Part shown: piece by piece, positions 18,188 to 26,168 of the stretch
How the letters are laid out: the number at the start of each line of letters is the position of its first letter
Numbering within the stretch: the stretch's first letter is position 1
DNA from: Ignavibacteria bacterium UBA2360
GTDB taxonomy: Bacteria; Bacteroidota; Ignavibacteria; Tepidaquicellales; OLB5
Assembly (NCBI GenBank): GCA_002344125.1
Contig: DDTQ01000011.1
Location: 822,569-886,568 of the forward strand
DNA: 64,000 bases
Direction: 5' to 3'
Position numbers and translations under genes: made by a program
The notes under the pieces: generated by a model
The model's input: only the letters and a program-made list of their open reading frames with translations
The model's database searches: none
Told to the model about the DNA's origin: nothing

Positions 18188-18221
18188 ATGAAGCATAATA
18201 TCAAATGCTTGATTCGGTTAG

Positions 18222-18386
18222 ACTACAGAAGATTTTTTAGAAAATATTCGTGCCACGAAGTTTTAACAAATTTATTATTTCTCGTGCCACGAATAGAATG
18301 ACCGAAAATTGATTTAGATTAATTATAACTAAACCTGTAAATAATTTTTATGGAAACTAGTTTCGTGGCACGAGTATCTTTTAAGT
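18222..18386. mobile_element. REP-type palindrome cluster upstream of the RAYT gene
   Basis: The block begins with 38 bases (18222-18259) that repeat the 3' end of the transposase gene and its flank (19009-19046, 37 of 38 identical), including its last codons and stop. A unit at 18281-18386 recurs at 19156-19262. The palindrome TCGTG-C-CACGA appears at 18248, 18282 and, with central G, 18363. It looks like a non-autonomous copy of the RAYT right end. A degenerate further copy lies around 18418-18440. Confidence 0.8.
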
Positions 18387-18448
18387 TTAAGTTTGCCAGT
18401 TTTCCGTTAAAATAGTCTTGCTGTCACAAGTATCTTCTAAGAAGAATT

Positions 18449-19027
18449 ATGAAACTCTATCAAAATAATTTATATCATATCTACAATAGAGGTAACAACA
18501 AACAGAAAATTTTCTTCACGAAGAAAAATTATCATTTCTTTTTACAAAAGGTGAAAACAGAATTAAAACCTTATTCAGATATTATTTGTTATTGCTTAAT
18601 GCCAAACCACTTCCATTTTTTGATTTCAACTTTCAATAATTTTGATCCATCGCAGTTTAGTAACGGTTTTAAGACCTTGCTAAGTTCATACACCAAAGCA
18701 ATAAATTTACAGGAAAAACGATCAGGCTCATTATTCCAGCAAAACAGTAAAGCCAAATGTTTAACAACTTTAACTAACCACAAAACTAACAATTACGGTA
18801 TAGTTTGCTTCAATTATATTCATCAAAATCCCGTGAAAGCAGGATTAGTAGATAAATTAGAAGATTGGGAATATTCTTCATTTAGAGATTATGCAGGAAT
18901 AAGAAGCGGTACAATGTGCAATAAAGATACAGCTTATCAATTATTAGGAATCCCGATTTCAAAGGCAGAATTTGATAGATTTTCTAATGAAACTCTGGAC
19001 CCGGTAAAACTACAGAAGATTTTTTAG
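18449..19027 (+). CDS. REP-associated tyrosine transposase (RAYT), Y1_Tnp family
   Basis: RAYTs are single-copy HUH-type tyrosine nucleases that cut and move REP palindromes. The 192-residue protein has the start YHIYNRGNNKQKIFF, the metal-binding HUH box MPNHFHFLIS, and the catalytic Tyr helix NYIHQNPVKAGLV. It is flanked on both sides by clusters of the 11-base palindrome TCGTGSCACGA, which are presumably its substrates. The gene appears intact. The last 19 bases plus flank are duplicated upstream. Confidence 0.9.
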   Translation: MKLYQNNLYHIYNRGNNKQKIFFTKKNYHFFLQKVKTELKPYSDIICYCLMPNHFHFLISTFNNFDPSQFSNGFKTLLSSYTKAINLQEKRSGSLFQQNSKAKCLTTLTNHKTNNYGIVCFNYIHQNPVKAGLVDKLEDWEYSSFRDYAGIRSGTMCNKDTAYQLLGIPISKAEFDRFSNETLDPVKLQKIF

Positions 19028-19262
19028 AAAATATTCGTTCCACGAAATTAGTTTCTTTTTCGATTTATTTATACTATTATTAGTCGTAAATCTAATTAGA
19101 TTTATGGAAATAATATTCGTGGCACGAAAAATGTTATATTTAACGTTTCATAACCCTCGTGCCACGAATAGAATGACCGAGAACTGATTTTGATCAATTA
19201 TAACTAAAACCTAAAAATATTTTTAATAGATACTGATTTCGTGGCACGAGTATCTTTTAAGT
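19009..19262. mobile_element. REP-type palindrome cluster downstream of the RAYT gene
   Basis: It carries four TCGTGSCACGA-type palindromes of both orientations (about 19035, 19117, 19157, 19238; the first has one change). Between the first two lies a perfect 18-base palindrome TAAATCTAATTAGATTTA (19087-19104). The outer 107 bases (19156-19262) repeat the upstream unit 18281-18386. The upstream cluster lacks the middle part (about 19047-19155), so it looks like a deletion derivative of this one. Confidence 0.8.
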
Positions 19263-19327
19263 AATAACTCATTAATTTATTACAAGTACTATCTTGCTGC
19301 AAGTAAAAAAATGAAAAAAAATTGATC

Positions 19328-20824
19328 ATGTACAAACACCTACTAATACTGATATTCTTAGCCCCTTCAATATTTTCCCAGGACATTTCGGTTAAATTCT
19401 TTGAGGCACTCATACAAGATAAACCAGAACTTACAGATTTTATCAATAAAGAAGAGCTGGAATATAGCCTCAGACTTGGCATTGAGTATGACAATGTTAA
19501 AAACAAGTTCTTTATTGGTAACGAAATACCGGAAGAAATTCGAGAAGGGGTTATAAGTGGAAAATATGAATATAATGTAGCTATAGAACCACATGCGGGA
19601 ATGAAGATTGGAGAAACACGGTTTGCTTTAACTATACCTGATATCCAGTTCAGAAAAGAGTACTACTATAATGATGGGATGATCTCAGCCACAACATTTT
19701 ACACAAGAAAGTGGCAGAAATTAGAAAGCAAATATTTCACTTTTCGCTTAGAAGAGCCGAAATATTTCAATGAATACTGCGTCAAAAGGCTTGACCAGTT
19801 TGTTGACTTGATTGCCGATACTCTTGGCTTTACAATCGCAGAGAGACGTATTCTTGAAAAGGAAAAGATCGGCTACATTTTCTGTAAAGATGAAGCGAGT
19901 GTAGAAAAGATTACAGGTTTCAGAGCAAAAGGCATGGCAATACTTGGAACCGATGAGATTGTTACATCATATCAAACACATTTTCATGAGGTCGCCCATA
20001 TACTTATCAACTACAAACTCAAAAAGTCCGGATTGTACACGCTGCCTTTCTTCATGGAAGGATTTGCTGTTGCCGTAGGCGGCAGAGGCGGGATGGCTCC
20101 GCGTGTAGTTACGGATCTTGGCTACTATCTCGAAAAATCAAGTATACTAACATATGACTCAATTATAACAAACGATGGATTTTACAACAATGACGCAAGC
20201 ATGAGCTATGCCGTAGCGGGATTGTATAATTCATTTTTACTTCACGAGCTGGGCGGAGAGAAGTATCTGGAGTTGTACAGGAAATTCAATGGGAATCTTG
20301 AATTTATAAATAATACTAATTTGAATTCTTTAATTTTGCCAGCAAAAACAAAATGGAATTCTTTTTTAGAGGATTACAAAAAACCTCCTGATATATATTT
20401 TGACAAAATAGACACAAATACGTTATTTGATGGGGGAAATATGGGAAGTATGAATATTTTGAAAAATGGATACATTAAATTTTCAATGCCACAATATATT
20501 TTTATTGATTTCTTAAATAATAGGATATCTAAATCACTGTATAAAAGTAGAATATTTTTAGCGGATTTTCCGCAAGATTCATCGAAATGGGAATCTATAT
20601 TTCAATATGGCATTTTTGCAGACAGCGTTTCTTTAAAAGTGATAGATTTTTTTAATGATGAAATAGTAATTAATTATAATAAGAATTTATCGATTGAAAA
20701 TTTAAACGTCCCGGTACAAGCTTACAGATTTAAGTTTTATGTTAACGGTACCATTTTCAGTATAGATGATAGTAAAGGATTTGTTATTTCCGGTATTATC
20801 CTAAGATCGTTGTATTATAAATAG
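19328..20824 (+). CDS. Exported gluzincin-type zinc metalloprotease
   Basis: ATG 19328 opens a signal peptide (MYKHLLILIFLAPSIFSQ); a TTG two codons upstream is less likely. The zinc site is HEVAH (His220, Glu221, His224) with a third ligand probably Glu244 in PFFMEGFAVAVGG, the gluzincin arrangement. The 498-residue protein is otherwise novel to me; the N-terminal 180 residues look beta-rich and the C-terminal region has no recognised domain. It is probably secreted or periplasmic. Substrate is unknown. It sits alone between the RAYT cluster and TA module 2. Confidence 0.7.
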   Translation: MYKHLLILIFLAPSIFSQDISVKFFEALIQDKPELTDFINKEELEYSLRLGIEYDNVKNKFFIGNEIPEEIREGVISGKYEYNVAIEPHAGMKIGETRFALTIPDIQFRKEYYYNDGMISATTFYTRKWQKLESKYFTFRLEEPKYFNEYCVKRLDQFVDLIADTLGFTIAERRILEKEKIGYIFCKDEASVEKITGFRAKGMAILGTDEIVTSYQTHFHEVAHILINYKLKKSGLYTLPFFMEGFAVAVGGRGGMAPRVVTDLGYYLEKSSILTYDSIITNDGFYNNDASMSYAVAGLYNSFLLHELGGEKYLELYRKFNGNLEFINNTNLNSLILPAKTKWNSFLEDYKKPPDIYFDKIDTNTLFDGGNMGSMNILKNGYIKFSMPQYIFIDFLNNRISKSLYKSRIFLADFPQDSSKWESIFQYGIFADSVSLKVIDFFNDEIVINYNKNLSIENLNVPVQAYRFKFYVNGTIFSIDDSKGFVISGIILRSLYYK

Positions 20825-20874
20825 TTTATGAATTTACTAATTGCATATAAATTCTAAATATCCTATTTTAAAGC

Positions 20875-21114
20875 ATGACAAAAACTGAAATAAAACAAAA
20901 TATCCATTCTTTGGTCGAAACAATGGATAACGAGAATATCTTGATTCAGGTAAAGGAAATGCTGGAATCGATATCAAAAGAATCAATTTCATTCAGCAAT
21001 TTGAATACAGAAGAACAGAAATCAATACAAAAAGGAATTGAACAGCTGAATAATGGTGAAAAAATAGATTATGAAGATGTAAAGAAGAATTATCCGGAAT
21101 GGTTAAAAAAATAA
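20875..21114 (+). CDS. Putative antitoxin, TA module 2
   Basis: The 79-residue acidic protein has the layout of PHD/addiction-module antitoxins of the type found before ParE toxins (FSNLNTEEQKSIQKGIEQLNNGEKIDYEDV). It overlaps the toxin gene by 16 bases, exactly as in module 1, and ends KNYPEWLKK. It is expected to bind its toxin and autoregulate. Confidence 0.75.
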   Translation: MTKTEIKQNIHSLVETMDNENILIQVKEMLESISKESISFSNLNTEEQKSIQKGIEQLNNGEKIDYEDVKKNYPEWLKK

Positions 21115-21395
21115 CCTTTTCTCCTGAAGCAAACGAAAGATTAAAAGAAATTATCTTGTATCTTGTAAACGAATGGTCAGTGAATTCTGCTTCAAAATTT
21201 ATTAACATACTTGATAGCAAATTATCCCATATAAAAGAATTTCCATTAATGTACCCTGCCTTAATAGATAAGGACGATATTCATATTTGTGTACTAAACA
21301 AGCAGATCACATTATATTATAAAATCAATGAGTCTGAAATAGAAGTGATTACCCTATTCGATACCAGAAGCAATCCTTCCAAACTAAAATTGTGA
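21099..21395 (+). CDS. RelE/ParE-family toxin, TA module 2
   Basis: The 98-residue protein shows EANERLKEIILYLVNEWSVN, a basic to hydrophobic core ICVLNKQITLYYKINES, and the end LFDTRSNPSK shared with the module 1 toxin. It differs widely elsewhere, so the two are diverged paralogues rather than a recent duplication. It overlaps the start of the flavoprotein gene by 4 bases (GTGA). Confidence 0.82.
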   Translation: MVKKITFSPEANERLKEIILYLVNEWSVNSASKFINILDSKLSHIKEFPLMYPALIDKDDIHICVLNKQITLYYKINESEIEVITLFDTRSNPSKLKL

Positions 21396-22573
21396 CATTG
21401 TACAACACCATCGTAATCGGCGCAGGGGCTGCGGGACTTATGTGCGCTATCGAAGCGGGCAAACGCGGAAGGAAAGTACTGGTGCTGGAGCATGCCGAAA
21501 AGATCGGGAAGAAAATACTGATTTCCGGCGGCGGCAGGTGTAATTTCACTAATCTTGATGTAAAGCCCGAAAATTACATTTCAAATAATCCACATTTCTG
21601 TAAATCAGCTTTAGCAAGGTACACCCCGCAGGATTTTATTTCGCTTGTAGAAAAACACGGCATCAAATATCACGAAAAAAAGCTGGGACAGCTTTTTTGT
21701 GACAGCTCAGCAAAAGAGATAGTTCAAATGCTGCAAAAAGAATGTGAAGATGCGGGTGTTGGGATAAAAGTAAACTGTACCGTTGATAAAATTGAACGGA
21801 TTAATGTTTCGCAGAGCAGCGAAACAGCGTTTCGTGTTACAAGTAATCTTGGTGTGTTTACTTCTGAATCACTTGTTGTAGCCACAGGGGGAATATCAAT
21901 TCCCCAAATGGGCGCAACCGATTTTGGATATAAAGTAGCTAAACAACACAAGATAAAATTGATTAAAGCCTATCCGGGTTTAGTACCTTTTGTCTTAAAA
22001 GATAACCCTTTTGCTCAAATAAGTGGTGTATCGCTGGAAGTAAAAGTAAGTTGTAATAACATAAGTTTCATAGAAAATATTCTTTTTACACACAGGGGTT
22101 TGAGTGGTCCGGTAATACTTCAGATTTCAAGCTATTGGAATAAGAATGATGATTTAAAAATAGATTTACTTCCGGAAAAGAATATTCTCTCAATTCTTAT
22201 TGAAAACAGAACTAACAAAGTTGAACTTGTAAATTTTCTTTCTCAATTCTTCCCAAAGCGTTTTTCCGAAATTTGGTGTGAGACATTTTTTTATTCTAAG
22301 CCCGTCAATCAACTAAACGAAAAGGAAATCCAGATAATATCTAAAAGACTGCATAATTTAATTATTACTCCTTTTGGCACCGAAGGATTCGGCAAAGCTG
22401 AGGTGACAAAAGGAGGAGTTGATACCAATGAGCTTTCAAGTAAAACAATGGAATCAAAAAAAGTACCAGGTCTCTATTTTATAGGAGAAGTTGTTGATGT
22501 TACAGGCTGGCTTGGCGGCTATAATTTCCAGTGGGCATGGGCAAGCGGCTTTGCCGCCGGGCAGTATGCGTAA
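21392..22573 (+). CDS. HI0933/BaiN-type FAD-dependent oxidoreductase
   Basis: The 393-residue flavoprotein has the dinucleotide-binding N-terminus VIGAGAAGLMCAIEAGKRGRKV and the family signature KILISGGGRCNFTN. The C-terminal FAD motif is GLYFIGEVVDVTGWLGGYNFQWAWASGF. The physiological reaction of these YhiN-like proteins is not well defined. A GTG start at 21392 overlaps the toxin stop, which suggests that it is translated from the toxin-antitoxin transcript. Confidence 0.92.
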   Translation: MTLYNTIVIGAGAAGLMCAIEAGKRGRKVLVLEHAEKIGKKILISGGGRCNFTNLDVKPENYISNNPHFCKSALARYTPQDFISLVEKHGIKYHEKKLGQLFCDSSAKEIVQMLQKECEDAGVGIKVNCTVDKIERINVSQSSETAFRVTSNLGVFTSESLVVATGGISIPQMGATDFGYKVAKQHKIKLIKAYPGLVPFVLKDNPFAQISGVSLEVKVSCNNISFIENILFTHRGLSGPVILQISSYWNKNDDLKIDLLPEKNILSILIENRTNKVELVNFLSQFFPKRFSEIWCETFFYSKPVNQLNEKEIQIISKRLHNLIITPFGTEGFGKAEVTKGGVDTNELSSKTMESKKVPGLYFIGEVVDVTGWLGGYNFQWAWASGFAAGQYA

Positions 22574-22978
22574 TTAATCAGGATAGAGCCTGGCGTCATC
22601 GCTTACGGGGAATACAAGCTCATCATAAACTTTAACCTGAATGTTGGTATCAGGCTGCAGGCTGGATAGATAGTAGGTATCAACATTCCATCTTGCAGTA
22701 AGCAATTTGAACTCCCCTGAATCATCTTTAATTTCAAACCGGATGTTAGCGAACCTGAAAGAGGGGCTTGTATGAGATTGCGGTTCAGCTCTCACACTTA
22801 CTATCCTTGCGGCGCGAAACTCAGCTTTTCTTTTTATATCATCCAGTTCTTTAAGTTTTTTCATTTCCTCTTCATCGCGCTTCATGTTTTTATTAAACAA
22901 TCTGTAAAAGAAAAGCGCCAGCATTATCATTATTGCCAGCGGAACCAGTACAGCAAAATACAAAGTTGAACCTTCCAT
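22574..22978 (-). CDS. Small membrane-anchored protein, unknown
   Basis: The 134-residue protein has one N-terminal membrane helix (LYFAVLVPLAIMIMLALFFY), a charged helix (KRDEEEMKKLKELDDIKRKAE) that may form a coiled coil, and a C-terminal domain of predicted strands. It is convergent with the flavoprotein gene, with stops touching, and lies 9 bases after the next gene upstream, so it is probably its operon partner. The family is not recognised. Confidence 0.55.
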   Translation of the reverse strand: MEGSTLYFAVLVPLAIMIMLALFFYRLFNKNMKRDEEEMKKLKELDDIKRKAEFRAARIVSVRAEPQSHTSPSFRFANIRFEIKDDSGEFKLLTARWNVDTYYLSSLQPDTNIQVKVYDELVFPVSDDARLYPD

Positions 22979-22987
22979 ATTATTTGT

Positions 22988-23665
22988 TTAATTCATTATT
23001 TTCAACAGCAGATCCCGTTTGCGCCGGGAAAAAGTGTTGGTTTTATTCATTCTTTTGAGTGCCCTTTCGCAGGCAGTCATTGCGTAATTAATTTCTTTAA
23101 GCGCAGCTTCATCTTCAATTTCTGAAAGCGCAAGCAGTGTGTAGTAGAACGGGAATCTGCCCCACTTGCCGGCTTCATCGCGGTTACTATGCAGAGATCT
23201 AATTCCATCTGTGATATACTTTCTGTATTCAGGCAATCCACCGGCATTTAAGTATCTCCACAGACCTATTGTACACTGGCCGCAGCAGAAGGTTCCTATA
23301 GGTTTGCCGGCCGCCTCAGAAGCCTTAAGCATTCTGTAAAAACGCTCATCTGTTTTTTTCAGGGTTTCAGGCATCGTGCCGGTAATTTCTGAAAGCTGAA
23401 GCATAACCCGCGCTGATTCTTCAGCCATGATGTGCCGCATGGAAGCGCAAAGCAGCCTTTCCCCGGTGAAAGTACAAACCGGTGAATTCATATCCTTTTT
23501 GGTTAATCCGTAACTGTGATTATATGAATATTCAGTGTCATACCTTGAAGATATCCAGCTTGAAATACTGCGTGCATCCGCTTTTGATATCTTCTTACCG
23601 TAAAATATTGCTTCATTCACATTATCTACGGTTTTGTACAGGCTTGTTTTATTGAGAAGTGCCAT
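22988..23665 (-). CDS. Helical protein of unknown function with a conserved-looking Cys cluster
   Basis: The 225-residue, mainly helical cytosolic protein carries IGTFCCGQCTIGLWRYLNAGG in the middle, with three cysteines within five residues. The helical hairpins around it (RMLKASEAAGKP; FPFYYTLLALSEIED) resemble an alpha-toroid repeat, but I cannot assign a family. It is co-directional with the small membrane protein downstream and lies 61 bases after the trhO stop. Confidence 0.5.
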   Translation of the reverse strand: MALLNKTSLYKTVDNVNEAIFYGKKISKADARSISSWISSRYDTEYSYNHSYGLTKKDMNSPVCTFTGERLLCASMRHIMAEESARVMLQLSEITGTMPETLKKTDERFYRMLKASEAAGKPIGTFCCGQCTIGLWRYLNAGGLPEYRKYITDGIRSLHSNRDEAGKWGRFPFYYTLLALSEIEDEAALKEINYAMTACERALKRMNKTNTFSRRKRDLLLKIMN

Positions 23666-23726
23666 TTGTTCAGCTTTTTAATGTTATGAAATTAAAACGC
23701 CAATTTTCAGAAATTGCATTTTCACT

Positions 23727-24620
23727 TCAGGCATTTTGCAGCAGTTCATGCCTTGGGGCCTGCATGCATTCTTCGCTGCATGAACGAGCCCATTTTTCTT
23801 CGCAGGTTTCACACTCAAAATGCTGTTTGTGGCAATCAAGATTTGCGCAGTTAACATACCTGTCTGTGGGCGCCCCGCAATGCAGGCACTTTCCTGTAAT
23901 GGTATATTCATCCGCGAAGTTTATTGGTATCGATATTCTTTCATCAAACACATAACACTTGCCTTCAAACAATTTACCTTTAACATCAGGGTCATGGGAA
24001 TAATTAACAATGCCCCCGTTTAGCTGGTAAACATCCTTAAAGCCCTGCTGCAGCAGGTACCCGGAAAGCTTCTCGCATCTCACTCCGCCCGTGCAGTATG
24101 TTAATACTTTTTTATCTTTAAACTGTTTAAATTCATTTTCAACCCATTCAGGGAATTCACGGAATGATTTAACGGGCGGCCTTATTGCATTTTTAAAATG
24201 ACCAAGATCAAACTCGTAATCTGTTCTGCCATCAAGAATAATTACATCCTCCTGCTGCATCAGCTCCAGCCATTCTTTAGGCTCAAGGTGTTTGCCGCTG
24301 AGTACGTTTGGATCAAGATCCTGAGGTAAACGGAATGTAACGAGTTCTTCTTTATATCTCACATGCATTTTTTTAAAAACATGGCCCGGTGAGTCATCAA
24401 TCTTAAACCAAAGATCTTTAAATCTTTCATCAAGTTTCATGTGAGCCATATACTTTTCAGTCTGGCTATATGAACCGCTGCAAGTGCCGTTGATTCCTTC
24501 GGGTGATATCAATATTCTGCCGCGAAGACCAAGATCCCTGCAATAACCCAGGTGTTCTTCAGCAAAGAACTCCGGGTTGTTTATCTTTACATATTTGTAA
24601 TACAATAATATTCTGTACAT
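23727..24620 (-). CDS. trhO: tRNA uridine(34) hydroxylase TrhO (rhodanese family)
   Basis: TrhO makes 5-hydroxyuridine at the wobble position of certain tRNAs using oxygen. The 297-residue protein has the N-terminal acylphosphatase-like domain (GRILISPEGINGTCSG) and the rhodanese domain with active-site cysteine in VLTYCTGGVRCEKLSGYL. A C-terminal Cys-rich segment, CLHCGAP, NCANLDCH and CETCEEKW, probably binds zinc. All are standard for the YceA/TrhO family. Confidence 0.92.
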   Translation of the reverse strand: MYRILLYYKYVKINNPEFFAEEHLGYCRDLGLRGRILISPEGINGTCSGSYSQTEKYMAHMKLDERFKDLWFKIDDSPGHVFKKMHVRYKEELVTFRLPQDLDPNVLSGKHLEPKEWLELMQQEDVIILDGRTDYEFDLGHFKNAIRPPVKSFREFPEWVENEFKQFKDKKVLTYCTGGVRCEKLSGYLLQQGFKDVYQLNGGIVNYSHDPDVKGKLFEGKCYVFDERISIPINFADEYTITGKCLHCGAPTDRYVNCANLDCHKQHFECETCEEKWARSCSEECMQAPRHELLQNA

Positions 24621-24744
24621 AATAACAAAAATATCAAATTATGGAGCAAATAAAAATGAACATTAAATTCTGAAGTTTTCTGGTATACTGAACTTTCGTT
24701 GATTTTAAGCTGTTTTTAATTGTAATTATATATAATATTTGTTA

Positions 24745-26070
24745 ATGGAGAATATGGCGAAGGAAAAACTCAGTGATGTGAATAAAAAGGAGATACTTGA
24801 AAGCAATGAGTTAAAAGCTGAGTTAAGTAAAGGAAATTTTGTATCTGAAAGCGGTTTCAGCTTCAGGCGTACCTTTACAGCTTTGAAATATCCTAATTAC
24901 AGGCTTTGGTTCTGGGGACAAATGGTCTCTATGCTGGGAACGTGGATGCAGATTACAGCACAGGGGTTTCTGATCTATGATATAACACGTTCCCCGGCAT
25001 ATTTGGGGTATGTAGGCTTTGCCTCAGGAATACCTACATGGATCTTCATGCTGTATGGCGGCGTAATTGCTGACAGGTTTTCAAAACGAAAAGTTTTAGT
25101 AATAACTCAAACAATAATGATGCTGCTTGCAGCAATTCTTGCAATATTAACTTTTCTGAAACTTGTACAGCCATGGCATATCATTCTTCTTGCTTTCTTA
25201 TTGGGAACAGCAAATGCATTTGATGCTCCTTCAAGGGTCTCATTTGTGAATGAACTGGTAGATAAACCTGACCTGACAAATGCTATTGCTCTTAATGCAA
25301 CTATGTTCAACACAGCAACAGCAATTGGTCCTGCAGTTGCGGGCCTTGCGTATGCATTTGCCGGACCCGCCTGGTGTTTTACAATAAATGCTGTATCTTT
25401 TGTTGGTGTGATTGCGGCTTTAAATAAAATGAAATTAAAAGAACATGTAACTGTTCATAGCGGCAAAACAGCATTTTTTGAAATTACAGAAGGTTTAAAA
25501 TATATCGGGAAAGATCCGGTTGTCAGAATATTGATCCTTATGGTTGCATCCGTAAGTTTGTTCGGGCTCTCATTTGTAACTCTTTTGCCTGCGTGGTCAG
25601 TTAATATTCTGGGGGGTGATTCCGCAACAAACGGGTTCCTGCAATCTGCGCGCGGCGCAGGGGCTTTAGCAAGCGCTTTGTTTATAGCATCATTGGGAAG
25701 ATTTAACTACAAGGGTAAACTGCTCGCAATCGGGTCAATCACATTTCCAATACTGATGATAGTGTTTTCATTTATTCACATAATACCGATATCATTGGTC
25801 ATAATTTTCGCTTTGGGCAGTGCCCTAATTCTTACAATGAATATTGCCAACTCTCTTGTACAAACTCTTGTGCCTGATAATTTACGAGGCCGTGTGATGG
25901 GTGTATATACGTTAACATTTTTCGGATTGCTGCCGATTGGTTCATTGTTAATGGGAACCCTGGCAGAACAATTCGGCGAACCTGAGGCTATACTTATCAG
26001 CTCTGTTGTTACATTAGTGATAGCTGTATTGATATTTTTACTGGCCCCTTCCATAAAAAAGCTTAAATAG
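24745..26070 (+). CDS. MFS transporter, DHA3/EntS-like
   Basis: The protein is about 441 residues with twelve predicted membrane segments and a soluble N-terminal extension of about 45 residues. The MFS loop signature between helices 2 and 3 reads GGVIADRFSKRKVL, and NYRLWFWGQMVSMLGTWMQ is typical of the enterobactin exporter-like DHA3 group. It probably exports a small molecule or drug. Start choices in frame are ATG 24745 and ATG 24754; a TTG at 24739 is less likely. Confidence 0.88.
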   Translation: MENMAKEKLSDVNKKEILESNELKAELSKGNFVSESGFSFRRTFTALKYPNYRLWFWGQMVSMLGTWMQITAQGFLIYDITRSPAYLGYVGFASGIPTWIFMLYGGVIADRFSKRKVLVITQTIMMLLAAILAILTFLKLVQPWHIILLAFLLGTANAFDAPSRVSFVNELVDKPDLTNAIALNATMFNTATAIGPAVAGLAYAFAGPAWCFTINAVSFVGVIAALNKMKLKEHVTVHSGKTAFFEITEGLKYIGKDPVVRILILMVASVSLFGLSFVTLLPAWSVNILGGDSATNGFLQSARGAGALASALFIASLGRFNYKGKLLAIGSITFPILMIVFSFIHIIPISLVIIFALGSALILTMNIANSLVQTLVPDNLRGRVMGVYTLTFFGLLPIGSLLMGTLAEQFGEPEAILISSVVTLVIAVLIFLLAPSIKKLK

Positions 26071-26168
26071 TGTGTTTTATATCAATTTCTGGGCTTTTTT
26101 GTATGATAGTTATCATAGTTTCAAATAGCCTATCTGTATTATTTTTGTATAGATAAGTTATATATTGT

